A stretch of DNA of 64,000 bases, taken from assembly GCA_963971425.1 (NCBI GenBank), contig OZ020519.1:19737397-19801396 (forward strand). Direction: 5' to 3'. Positions 43,339-54,570 of the stretch are shown one piece after another (positions within the stretch are counted from its first letter, which is position 1; each line of letters begins with the position of its first letter). The position numbers and the translations under genes are program-made. The DNA comes from Bryoerythrophyllum caledonicum. Its lineage: Eukaryota; Streptophyta; Bryopsida; Pottiales; Pottiaceae. Under the pieces are notes generated by a model. That model worked only from the letters and a program-made list of their open reading frames with translations. It searched no databases and was not told the origin of the DNA.

Positions 43339-45007
43339 CTTGTTTTGATGGATCAAAGTCTGTTTTTTCTGAAAAGGACATGCTCATAACTTGTTTTTTG
43401 TCCATATGGACACAAACATGTCATCAAACTAATTGATAGAACCATCACATCATTCATTCTCATGAACAAGTCACAGTTTCTAGAGCAAAAAGATTTTCTA
43501 AACAACCTTGACAAGTGAGCATGCAGTCAAGAAATTAATTAGAGAGTCATACTAGTGAACTTTGAGAAGTTGTTTAACACATGAACTAGTCATAGTCTTG
43601 ATCAAAGGTAATCTTTGATCAGTGACTCATGAGCATGTAGTCTTGAAGCAGACTAGGACATTCACTACTAGTGAGTGTTGGAAAGTAAGCAAAAGCAACA
43701 TTTTATCAAGTAACTTAACAGATTGACTCAACCAAGGTCCATGCATACATCTCTCTCCCTGCATGTCTCTTGAAGTGAAATTGCAACTATATTCATAATC
43801 TCTCAAAGTCAAGAAAATAGCGAAGTAAGAACTCAACAACAAAAAATCTTCTAGAGATGCAGGAGTTGTGAGTCAAGGTTACAAAAGTAAGGTTTTTTGT
43901 CCACTAATTTGAGCAAGTTGTAGAAGCTCATGAGGTGGAGACCCTCACCTGTCCCCATGCACAACCACAATACACAGTTGAAGTTAGTACGTAGACGAGG
44001 TCTCTTAAGGTCTTCCCATAGTTGTTATCCTCTTCACATGTGCTATCAAACAAACACCCAAACATGTAAAACATATTTGCAATCAAAAACCTAATATATA
44101 CATAAACTTCTGAACCTGAGACAAATGAGCTGGTTGAGACATTGCTTGGACAATAGGCATATCAACGTCAATTGTGCTCAACAGTAAACCTCTTCCTCTA
44201 CAATCATGTAATCCACACCAATGGATCACGTTGTTTCAACTTCACAACGTAGTCTCCTGTCCACCGCCATAGACACAAGTAGGAATGTCACCTGTGTGTG
44301 TCTGTGCATATAAACACCTTCAGAGTGCTTCACTTAGTGCTTTAAATCCTATGACCGTGGTGTACCCTATGACCAAACTTGCAATCAAAGAGTTTATTTC
44401 AGCCATCAATTGGAAGGATTTGATTTGATTTGGCGTTATCACAAGAAGATGTGATTCCATATTGATGAAATGTAGGTGAACTCACAGTAATATGTGATCT
44501 CCATATCATTGAAATGTAGGTGAGCTAATTGGAATAAACATGAAGTAACTGTCATATAAGTTGTCACTTCATTGGAATAAGAAGAATGCAAACAACCCTA
44601 CTTCATGTCATTATGTTCATATTCATACATTCACTAGAATAGTGTATGGTATGTGTACTCGATTTGACATGTAGTTAGTGGTTTAAGGCACAAATTTCGA
44701 GGCCTATCTTTTTCCACTAATTAACCAGTAATTCAACTATCCATTCATAGTCCCATTGTACAACTTCCCTTCAATAGTGTAGAGGAGGGAGGGTGGGACT
44801 TTAAATCATCTACTTTTGGATAGAAATAGGGTTTATGTTGTCAGTTTTTTTCCAAAACATCACATATGATTAAAAATAGCTTCTTATATCTTTAGCGTAA
44901 GAAGTTTTAAAATCATATCAACCAGATTGTCTAATCTTAATTCTTTGATACATATGTTGCTCAACATAATGCAAAAAAAGAAAAAAAGAAAAAAGAAAAA
45001 AATACAT
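43339..45007. other. No gene seen (AT-rich spacer)
   Basis: AT-rich sequence with short or broken frames only. Mild repetition of 'tgattccatattgatgaaatgtaggtgaactca'-type segments occurs at about 44450-44525. Nothing supportable as a gene or RNA. Confidence 0.5.
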
Positions 45008-45115
45008 ATCCGGGTATCAACCCGGGTATGAACTAGCTCGGGTATCAACTCGGATATAGGCTGATACCTGGGTTCCCGGGTATCACCCGGGCAATAGCTC
45101 GGGTAGCTCCAGCAG
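45008..45115. repeat. GGGTATC/GATACCC short repeat
   Basis: CGGGTATCA and its complement recur about eight times, so the stretch is rich in inverted words and could form hairpins. Followed by a C/T-rich stretch (45120-45290). Confidence 0.6.
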
Positions 45116-47915
45116 TCTTGGCCGACCCCTCTCTTTCCGAATTTTGACTTCTCTCCAAAAACTCTTCTTCTCCCCCCTCCAGAACTCTTCCCTCTCCCCT
45201 CCTTCTCAAAAATCTTTAGCCCCCTCCAATTTTTTCCTCTATCTCCCTCTCTAGTTCTCTCTCTTAGGTTCTCCCTCTCTCTCTATTTAGTCTTTGATTG
45301 GAGTTGGGATTTGAAGAAGTAGTCAAAGAGGTGGTGCAACAAGGAGTTACAATTAGGGTTTCAAGAGGAGGTAGCGCAAGAGGTTTGAAGAGAAGGTAGC
45401 GCACGCTAGGGTTTGGCGGAAGAGGTGCGCGAGCTAAGGTTTAGTGGAAGAGGTGCGCGTTTCCTAGGGTTTGGTGGTGGTGGACATTTTTAGGGTTTGT
45501 GGAAGAAGAGGAGATTAGTGGCCAAAGCGAGAAGATAATAGAGACAAAGGAAGGAGGTTGTGGGTGCAACAACAAAGGTGACTCTTGCCCATGTTGGGAT
45601 TCTTTTGTTTGTGTGAAATTCTTGTTTGTGAGTCTTTTCCTCTCTTGTCTTCTGGGGTGACTCCCCCGGTAACATCCTCCCCGGTCTAGAGAAAAAGTCC
45701 CCCGAGGAACTTCATCTAGACCTTATTGTTTACATGTATAGTTGTTGTCGATTGTCCTAGCCTTGTGGCAAGTTGTTATTTTGAGTTGTCTCCCTCCTCC
45801 TATCATTTTAGGTCTTGCCCCCAATTCCTATCTTTTTCCCGGTCTTCCCGGTCAACCAGGAAAAACCTCTTTCTAAGTCCTTGTCTCCAAAGTCTTCTCC
45901 TCGTTATCATTATATGTGACCTTGTGTTGTTAGTATGTTGCTAGATGTGTGAGACACTCATATCCGCATAGTCTAGCAAAATGTTCCGAAGTTGTTTACC
46001 GGTTGACCGGTAGAGTTGTGTTTCCGGGCCGGACCGGAGTTTGTAACAAGTTAATAGGGAGATTGGTGGAAGTACTGGCATTTTGAGGATTTTGTCCACC
46101 CGGGACAACATGGTTCTCCGGTGAGTCGGGTGGATTTTCCATCCTCCAAGGAATGGGGCTCGAAGGTCTATGAGAGAAAAAGAAGCCTCCCGATAACTTC
46201 TACCGAGAAGGAACCGGTAGACCTCATTTCCTCAACCCCGGAGTCCTTGGTGGAGTCCTCTGTGGCTATACTAATCGAACTTAAAGAAACTCCACATGTA
46301 TCTATAGATACACCCAACCTTCCGATGGATATCGCGACTCCACCGGTAGACCTCCCGGTGGATATTCCTAATCTACCGATAGACCTCCCGGTTGAGACAT
46401 CCGACCTCTCGAGGGATTCTCTTGACCATGTTTGTACTTTCAGACGTGGTGACAATCTCTATACGTCTCGACCTGAAGAGTCTTCCGGTTGAGTCTTTGT
46501 TATATGTTATGTGTTGATTTACCTCACTGGTTGGTGAGATGTTGTTTTAAGTTGCTAGAATTAAACACTAGGGTGTGAGTAGTGATGTCGATGGGGCCCC
46601 ATTGCGCACCCGGTCACTACCACTTGAGTGGTTTCTCCGGCTACTTTCTTTTTGTTAGGAAAAGGTTCCCCGGTCTTGGGACCGGGAGTCTTCTAGTTTA
46701 CCGGTCTACCGATAATCCGCCGGTGACTAGGCTACCCTTGATTTTAGGCCCTAGATGCCGTTTTGTCCTTTTGGGGTCTAGTTTTGGAGCGTAGCTATTG
46801 ACTTTAATGCACTCTTTAGATGCCATTTCCACCTTTTGGGGATCTAGTTTTGGAGGATAGCTAGTGGCATTTGTGTACTTAAGGGCCTTGGGCTCTTGTG
46901 TTATGTACTCTTCTCTTTGTTGATCTCCTCGTGTCTTGCCTTCATTGCTTGTGTCTAGAATCTTTGTTGAGCTTGTGTGAGTGAATCGGGAGAGAGTTGA
47001 GTCCTCCTAGTGTGTCTTTGCTAGGTGTGCAAGGTTGTGACTTGTTGTGTGTTAAGTGATTGAGTTTGAGTAGAGACATCCCAAGGGGCTAGGATATCCG
47101 GGTAAGATAGGTAGAGTGAGGTCCGGGACTTGTGTTCTAGACTTTTCACCGGTGGGACCGGGAAGAGTTGCTTTATCGGATGGGATCCGGGAAGCCCACG
47201 GCTATTTATGATAGCCTCCCTTAAGTGGGAAGTGTTCGGATTGGTAGGGAGTAGGGGGTGACATCCCCCTTCTCTCGGTACACTGGGAGACATCCCGGCT
47301 AAGCCTGAGTCCGGAGAATACCGGGATTATTATCCTTGCAGTGGATGAGTTTCGACGATCCCCGTGGAAGGTTGTTTTGCTCATATGATTTGCTTAGTAC
47401 TAACTTGTTGTGAGTCTTGTATCTTCTTGGTTTGATTCATTGGATGTGGTTGTAGTTGGAACCCGAGCTTGCTTGACCGGTTTACTAGGACAGATAGATT
47501 GTGAAGACCGGTGAACCCGCTGCGACCTTTATAACTCTTTCAAGGTGTAGGGTTAGATTGTGGATATTATGGCCTCTGGACTGCAAGAACGGAGGGCAGT
47601 GACTTTCCGGGCACTGTAGAAACTTACCGGAAATCTACTCTAACGCTCAACAGAGTTTAACTGAAATACATGTGGTTACTTGTTACCGGTTACTAAGGTA
47701 CCTGGAATGCCATCCTCCGGGATGTGCCGAGGTATTATGTGTGAATTTTTGTAAAGATTGAAAGAGTTTGATACACGATAAAAATCCCTGAGGTATCCCT
47801 GATACCGGTTACTAAGGTATCTGTTAAGGTGGGCTTGCTTAAGGTTAATTTCGGTTAATTTTGAGAATAACGAACCACTAGACTACGACAACCGTCGAAG
47901 AGGGCGAAGCAAAAA
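45116..47915 (+). other. CCGGT-rich region upstream of the kinase pseudogene, unknown
   Basis: ACCGG/CCGGT words recur dozens of times from about 45660 to 47830. A 59-66-bp segment (gatgccgttttgtccttttggg... ) is duplicated at about 46745 and 46810, and 'ttaccggttactaaggta' occurs twice (47685, 47803). One open frame (46121-46492) encodes Pro/Asp/Leu-rich repeats such as DLPVDIPNLPIDLPVE; I am not sure it is a gene. It could be a decayed retroelement or a long untranslated leader of the kinase unit. Confidence 0.35.
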
Positions 47916-49352
47916 ATGTCTACGCACGAGAAGGATGTCGGTTATCCACCAAAGGAGTATACTGCATTTCTTCGAGGTGTGACAATACAATATTACCGTC
48001 GATGGTGTGAAACTGACGTGGTGTGATTCCATCAAGTTTATTTGGAGAAGGGAGAGCCTGGAATCATATTCCTACAGGCTGACCGCCAGTCAAAATTCGA
48101 GCGCGCTCTGGAGAGTTATGAATTGTTCAAGGATGCATACGCCATGTACCACTATGCATCATTGATGGAGAGAGTAATCACTCAATGCACGAGTAATGCA
48201 TTGCATGTATTCGATTGTGAGGTGAAAAAACCTTGCGATGGCCAGCATCAGCCTCGACACTTGGAACTCCGCAAGTTCCTCGAAGGTGTAAAGACCATCA
48301 TGGGCAGGTTTTCAAGCTCTCGCACGAGAGGCATGCCATGGAATGAACAAGCAATGAAGTCGGCTATGGAGGCACATATGTTGCATTGCGTGCAATTCCT
48401 TCCAGAAGATATCGGAGTTTATGGACTTTCCGGATATGACGCCGTTGGTGGATACGGAAAGGTTCGGAAGGTCCGCATCGTTGGTGTGAGAGCCATTTCG
48501 GCATACATGGAGTTTGCCGGGAAAATGCCAACGGCGTCTCATCCGAAGGAGAAATTTAGACAACGGTCGCACGAGGCCATGATATGTCATGTTGCACACC
48601 CAAGAGTTATAAAGTTTTGGGCGGTGAATACAAAGAATATAGAGGCGTACACATTGTAGTCGAATGGTGGTAGCTGGGCCCATTTTAAAACCGTGGATTC
48701 AAAAACAAATCCGGCGGCTTCGAGCAACTCAATCCTTTCAGCTCCATATATTTCGGCGGAGGATACAACACAAATCTTAGCCTTCCGGAAGAATAGAGCA
48801 AGACTTTCCTGGGATTTGATGTGCACGATGGCCCAAGTCCACAAGGCAAATATCATTCACAATGACATCGCTCCCACAAACGTGCTTCTCCACTTTCCTC
48901 CAGAGAAACCAGGGTCCGTCTTCATTGGCGTTTGTGATTGGGGAATTGCGAGCCGAGTATCACACAAAGAGCCATCCAAATATGGATTCCGGACCGACAG
49001 AGAGCTTGACAACCAACGCCGTAGACGACATTGGGTAGCTCCAGAGTTGTTTTACAAATTCGGCCCACAAGATTGGGAAACGGCATTGGATGTGATCCAG
49101 CGGCGACATCAACACACCGAGCTCGCCGATTCGTACTCCGTTGAGTGGATGGCTAGAGCGATTTGGGAGAAAGAATCTGACTCAACATTCTTCAAAACAA
49201 CCGTCAACTACGCAGCTTTTCAAGTGAAGATCGAGAAGTTACTGAAGTGAGATTCCCTCAAACGTCCAACACTCTGCAAAGTGGTTGACGAGCTAATGGC
49301 TAAACCATTCGACTTTGAAGTTCCAGACGTTTGCTTCCGCTATGAGATATAG
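47916..49352 (+). pseudogene. Protein-kinase-like gene inside the hAT interval, three in-frame stops
   Basis: One frame runs from ATG 47916 to TAG about 49352, broken by TGA 48024-48026, TAG 48657-48659 and TGA 49248-49250. A glycine-rich loop (GYDAVGGYGKVRKVRI, about 48440) is followed by HEAMICHVAHPRVIKFWAV, then the catalytic-loop equivalent IIHNDIAPTNVLLH (about 48850; HND instead of HRD). After that come VCDWGIA (about 48933; DWG instead of DFG), WVAPELFY (about 49033) and a kinase C-lobe ending RPTLCKVVDEL. The order is that of a protein kinase domain with about 200 residues of N-terminal region. Sitting between the second hAT end and the terminal minisatellite, it looks like host sequence captured by a transposon. 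Otherwise it is the relic of a lineage-specific kinase-like family. Confidence 0.72.
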
Positions 49353-49514
49353 AAATTTTGACAACGTATCGATAGTGAAGGTTTTAATTGTTGATCATTT
49401 TACAATATGTACTAGCATTGTGATGTAACGGTGCTTTTTGCCCATCTCGTGATAAATAAAATATCAACATTTTTCATACACATTGCAACATGAAGCTCAT
49501 GCATGTTAAGAAGT

Positions 49515-49870
49515 GAAAGAGCGCGCGCCCCCCCGAATTCAATACCCGTACGCGCGCGCCCCCAAAGGCCACGCTCCCGGCCCAGTCCCTTCCACGAGCA
49601 TGCCCAGCCCTCCCCCACGAACGCGCGCACCCCTTCCAAGTATGCGCCCGGCCCCTTGCGGTACACGCCTGATCCCTCCCTGAATGCGCCTGGCCCCTCA
49701 CGGTACGCGCGCGGTCCTCTATGCATGCGCCCGGCCCCTCACAGTACGCGCCCGGTCCTACCCTGTACCCGCCCGGTCTTCCCCTGTATGCGCCCGATCC
49801 CTTCAGTACGCGCCCGGCCCTAAACCATACGCGCCCGCCCCCTTCACACGCCCGCCTCCGTGTCTGCACG
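49515..49870. repeat. 21-bp GC-rich minisatellite, right subterminal array (inverted)
   Basis: Units such as TACGCGCCCGGTCCTACCCTG repeat with a 21-bp period. They are the reverse complement of the left array at 9566-9895. The apparent proteins read through it (49474-49927, either strand) are artefacts of the period. Confidence 0.8.
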
Positions 49871-49989
49871 CGCGCGACCCTGTTGACGACGTGTCAGCCA
49901 CGTAGTCGCCTTCGTGGTAGTGGGTAAATTGATTTACCTCGAGTCATGGTCAGACCAGGGTTGACCCTTATCGGATGGACAACAGCTTC

Positions 49990-50040
49990 TACCGGATAGA
50001 CAGCCAGACGGACGGACGGACGGACGGCCGAACAACCCTG
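49990..50040. repeat. GGAC tetranucleotide tract and right hAT terminus
   Basis: GACGGACGGACGGACGGACGG (about 50008-50028) lies just inside AACAACCCTG, as a similar GGAC tract (about 9418-9450) lies inside the left terminus. Confidence 0.7.
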
Positions 50041-50048
50041 GTTCTGCT

Positions 50049-50620
50049 TAGTGCTCAACTATAGACAAAAATCTTGTATAATTGGAATGCCCAAAGCTAA
50101 TGCAAAAGGATAGAGATTTTGGCCACATTAGGTCATTCGATAATGATTGACTACATTGTTCTCAAGAGGTTTGAAAATTGTGGGATTGTTGAAGGTCCAA
50201 AGTTTATACGTATCCATGGAAATTGTCAAATGCAATTGTTACGTGGACTTTGGGCGACAGAACATAGACAAACCCTAGTAGATATTATAAATTGTAGTGG
50301 CTTTGATGTGAGTACCTCAACTATTAGAAAGGTTGTACAGTGAGGTTTTTACAATTGTGTTGCACACAACAAGCCATTTGTGAGTGATGTAATAGAAGTA
50401 GAACCGTAGAAGGCTTTGGTTTGCAATACAAGATGAAACATAGGCATGTGAGGAGTCACGAGTGTCAGAAGATAATATGGAAAAATGAATTTACTCAACT
50501 TAATCCCATTGAGAACCTTTGGAAAATGCTGAAAGATGCCATGTGAATGGAAGGTAGGTCCTAGATGTTAGTAATTCTAACTAATTAATCTTGTTTTGAG
50601 GGATGAATGTCCATTTATCT
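50049..50620 (+). pseudogene. Tc1-like transposase fragment (N-terminal helix-turn-helix and DDE end)
   Basis: Reading with one or two frame changes gives MPKANAKG-type start near 50089, then GFDVSTSTIRKVVQ (about 50300), HNKPFVSD, and later NPIENLWKMLKDAM (about 50502). This is the N-terminal DNA-binding half joined to the last catalytic block, with the middle deleted. It flanks the right side of the hAT interval; the left flank is Tc1-like too. Confidence 0.6.
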
Positions 50621-52076
50621 CCTCTTGCTCATCGCTATTTGAAAAACTATTTGACCTCCTCGCTTTAGATGGAGAAGTCCGCCAAGGGGGAAGGACCTAC
50701 CCGCCGCATATTGGTTTACTACAACAAATTGTGAATTTGGAGAGTGAAAGGTAGCTAGTGTATTTGGACGTGGCACCTCTATAAGCCCCACCTACCAATT
50801 GTATTTTATGTCAGAACAAATGATAGGTCTTGTATTCTTTGGGGCTCTATAGCTCTCCAAATCGTTTATGTCTGAATTGATGACGTTGATAGATAAATAA
50901 GTACTTTTAGGAGATTAGAAACCTAGAGCTGATTAACTTTCACATTTGTAAATTTGTAGTGACGTGTCCGATGCTTGTTTGTTCCCGTTGAAGACTTTAT
51001 CGTGGGACTGTAAAATTCTTGCTATGCTTCTACGGTTTCACTCGGCCAAATTACGCACTACAAATTGGTTATTAGATGTGTGACACGCCCTTCGCTCACA
51101 GGCTTGCATTCGGGCTTCCATGAGTACTCTTTTGCGTGTCAAAGTATTTGAACGCACTCGTTGGAGTGGCAAGGCTACTCAATGTTGATTAATATTAGTT
51201 AGGAGAGGCTCACAAGTCCAGGCTTGGTGGTTTGCTGGCGAAGTCCGGATTCCATGGATCTCCACGCTTGCAACACGACCTTGTTTAGTGGACACTGGGA
51301 CTTCCACCTTTTCAATTACAAGCCGAGGTTTCTATGAGAAGCCAAGCACCGCCTCTTTGTTAGCCATACGTTGTGCATGTTGTTACTTCCTCTGTGTTGG
51401 GATCGAGAACTAGAAGATTGCATCTTGGAGCCAACTGAGACTCTCAAATTTTCTAAAGACAAGAGTGCTGATCTTGGCAGCAAATTTTGGGTCCTTTTAT
51501 CGACACTGCAACTCTAATTTGTTTGGTAGCTAATTTGGTGGGAGGCTCTTCTTGTGATTTTTTGCAGTCGGGCAATTTTCCAAGTTGTTTCTAACTTAAG
51601 GTCAAGATGTTGTGTTGGATGCTTAAGTGAGCCGCCTTTGGATAGCACATACCATACGTGAACATGTAGATAGAACACTCAATATCCTACAGCTCGATAC
51701 CAAAATTCATCACTTGCTAGTCTACTTATGAATGCTGATGATTTTTCTCTCATCTCCAAGATCAGTTGCATATGAAGTACTTCCTAGTTCTTGCAAGCAA
51801 GTTTTGAATTACAATTGAGAAATATTTCTTTGAAAGGTAGCCACTCAAAAAATATGCAAAAGCCTTGAAATTTGCTTCAAGATATCTAGACGCTTCTGAA
51901 GTTGTTGTATTATTCATTATAACACACAGTGGCTAGCAAAAGCGTTTCAATGTTTTGTAATTTACCGCTCATTTTTGTTTTCTGTTTTGATAAAGAAATT
52001 TGGATGTCCACCTTTGCAAACATATACTTACCAATACCTTCTAAATGCACATTTCAAACCGTGCAAGCATCTGACT
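50621..52076. other. No gene seen
   Basis: Average composition; frames are short and broken. I see no RNA gene, no clear repeat and no domain. Confidence 0.45.
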
Positions 52077-52760
52077 TCAAAAAGAAAAGAAATATAAGTT
52101 TGTACAAGTACTACATATTGGAATACTTTTGCATCTATTGTTTAATACTTTGTTAAACCTCCTTTTGCCGCCAAGACGCCATGCACGTCGTAGCATGTTG
52201 TCTACAAGATTAAGGATGGTCTCTACTACTATCTTGTTCCACTTTTGCACCACTTTCTTCCACAACTCAAGCAATCCACTTGGTTGTGTGGCATAAGGCG
52301 CCAATTGCTATTTTAATTGATCCCACAAACGTTTCTTCCAATACCAGATTTCGGCCGTCTGACCCAAGACGATTGATTTTAGTCTTATCCGACCAAACCA
52401 CTTTTCTTTAGTCAGCAATAATCCAATCTTGGTGCTAGACTACAAAGTCCACATGTGCCTTGAGGTGCTTGCTGGAGAGGAGAAACTTCTTGGTTTTCGG
52501 AGCGGCTCACAATCTGCAATCTTTTGATGCCTCGCAAATTGTTGATGGGCCGACGACCACATTGGCATCTCTCGCTAGGTTGGTTGAAACCTCCACAGCT
52601 ATATTTACCTTACCAAACGTGATATCCCTCAAGATTTTCTACTTACCAACTTCTAATAGCAATGGCGGTTGACCAATTGTGCCTCCAGCACGGTCTGGAA
52701 TACACTTCTTGCCAACCCTGCACACATTGGCATATCCCTCATATTACTACTGTACATCGC
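52077..52760 (-). pseudogene. Tc1-like transposase, second family, internally deleted
   Basis: On the minus strand: GKKCIPDRAGGTIGQPPLLL (about 52730), STNLARDANVVVGPSTI (about 52570), APKTKKFLLSSKH (about 52490), VVWSDKTKINRLGSDGRN (about 52390), then directly SGLLELWKKVVQKWNKI (about 52270) and NLVDNMLRRAWRLGG (about 52195). The order is that of a Tc1 transposase, but the segment with the second and third catalytic residues is missing, and stops occur. It differs in sequence from the Tc1 copies at 8.4 and 50.1 kb. Confidence 0.65.
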
Positions 52761-53999
52761 CCTTACTCAGCTTGACTTTGCTAATGCCATGTGTTTTCTA
52801 CTTGACTCTTGCCTTCATCTCAAAAAAATATTTAATGCATCATAGAGATGACAAAAGGCTATCAAAACATTGTCCTAAAATCATGACTTTATTTTACAAA
52901 CATTCACTTGGAACACATTGACACACACCAAATGGATTAAACCATGTATCTTGAACCCATTTGTACTGCGGATAGATTCTTGTAATCAGGTGCACCCATT
53001 TGAATGCCAAAAACTTAAAACCCACATACGAAGAAATAATATCCACCTAGTAAGCACATATGAAGGACCTACTTACAGATCTTAGAAATGGTCCAAACAC
53101 TTGCGTCACTACTACCGGAGATTGCATTGATCATGTAGCAGCTTAAGGCTCCCTTATTCTCAAAGCCAATAAGGTTATCTCAGATACTTTCTACGTGCTC
53201 GTGCAAAAATCTCTTGTCAATAGGAAGATATACAGACGTTGGCCATCTGACACTCTTTGGTCTAAATAGATGCTTAATCATTGCTCGCAAAGACCTTTGC
53301 AAAATAATTCTTACAGGAACCCGTACACACTCAAATAGCCTCTACCGTTTGAAGACCTCAAGCCTTAGAAATCCAAAAAACTCCATATCGCAGATCCTAG
53401 GCTCATATAGATCAAACTATACAATCTGTATGAATCCAAATCTACTAATAGAAGATTCACTTTGAAATCATAGCTTTACAGTTTGAAAATGACAGAGAGA
53501 ATGTCCATAGACAAGAGCCTTATAAATGTGAACGCACTTGTTGGTCAACTTGGGAACAATGACATTGTGGTGCCTACTGAGGTCCAAGAAATCCAAGAAA
53601 CGATATTGTCAATTTCGTCACAACTTGTAGCACACTAGCATCCATGGCCGGCCATTTCATACACCTAGCCTACCAAAACCCTATAGTACCATTACCTTGC
53701 TCTAACCGTCATTTATAGTCTCACAAACTATTACAAATTGATGCGATAAGCTTGCAGAGGTTCACTCTACGTAGAACTTGGTGAAATGGTGAAAACGACA
53801 TAAAATGGGCTCCCAAAACGACCTGCGATGCAAGGGACAAGCCATGCGCTTGATAGGTGGCCGATACAATTGAAATAATTGTTGTTTAGGAGTTTCTACA
53901 TTCAATTCCCTACTTTTGCCAAAATAAACCACCCCGATTGGTTCCCAAATTTGGAGAGTTGGGGCGTATGGGGGTGAGGCCCCCAAAGTACATAGTCCT
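52761..53999. other. No gene seen
   Basis: Short open stretches only (for example 53214-53465), none with recognisable features. 'tgatttgttgtagtgataagtg' near 54010 resembles a CACTA-type end but has no partner. Confidence 0.45.
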
Positions 54000-54570
54000 T
54001 CGCTCCTCAAATCCATGATTTGTTGTAGTGATAAGTGTCAATCAACCGGCCCACCGGAGTTAGTAACAACAACCTCACCTTTAAACAAGCCTCTCAAAGT
54101 TCAAACTAGATTAAAGCCATGGACAAGGAAACGCAATCAATCCATAAGAACCACGCGCACAATATTGTTCCCCTCCATCCAGGGAAACGCCCAGTCATTG
54201 CCAATTGGTTTACAAGACTAAACCTACGTTACTTGGACACCCTCCACGCTTGAAGATGTGCTTGGTTGCCCATGGATTTCAATAGTAGCACGGTATAGAC
54301 TTCGATGAGGTATTCGCCCCAATGGTAAAATGGTCTACAATCTGTACACTCACCACTAGAGACACCCAATATGGACATAAAATATTGATGTGAAGATGGC
54401 CTTCCTCAATGGCATCCTCTATGACAAAGTATACATGGAACAACCACAAGGTCATGCTCAACCCAGCCAAAAACACCTCGTATGCAGACCACTATTCAAC
54501 TTCCTCACTACCACACGCTTAGATTTAGCCACTAATGTCTTCACGGTCTCCAGGTACATGGCACAGCGAC
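54000..54570 (+). pseudogene. Ty1/copia reverse transcriptase fragment
   Basis: With frame changes it reads through AMDKETQSIHKNH (about 54117), LHPGKRPVIANW (about 54172), LVAHGFQ, HGIDFDEVFAPMVKWSTI (about 54292) and MAFLNGILYDKVYMEQPQGH (about 54396). These are in the copia order, and it then jumps to RLDLATNVFTVSRYM (about 54520), which normally lies hundreds of residues later. It is an internally deleted fragment; stops at several positions. Confidence 0.78.

Larger units (their letters stand above)
9379..50040. mobile_element. 40.7-kb hAT-type composite element with 8-bp target duplication
   Basis: The left end CAGGGTTGTC (9379) and right end AACAACCCTG (to 50040) share a 9-bp perfect inverted repeat. 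They are flanked by GTTCTGCT at 9371-9378 and again at 50041-50048, an exact 8-bp duplication as hAT elements make. Both outer flanks look like Tc1-type sequence, consistent with one insertion site. Subterminal GGAC tracts and 21-bp GC-rich minisatellites occur near both ends. Inside are a decayed hAT transposase gene, three copies of an unknown gene, a ~21-kb LTR retrotransposon, a second hAT gene and a kinase-like pseudogene. Even without the retrotransposon the element would be about 19-20 kb. A chance match of both 8-mers at the right positions is unlikely, but assembly across the 200-N gap is unproven. Confidence 0.7.

Noticed and set aside
46121..46492. Protein-coding gene with Pro/Asp repeats
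   Set aside because: Low-complexity, no good start context and no domain; kept only as a remark in the CCGGT-rich region.
49412..49927. Several overlapping Arg/Pro/Gly-rich ORFs on both strands
   Set aside because: Same 21-bp minisatellite artefact at the right end.
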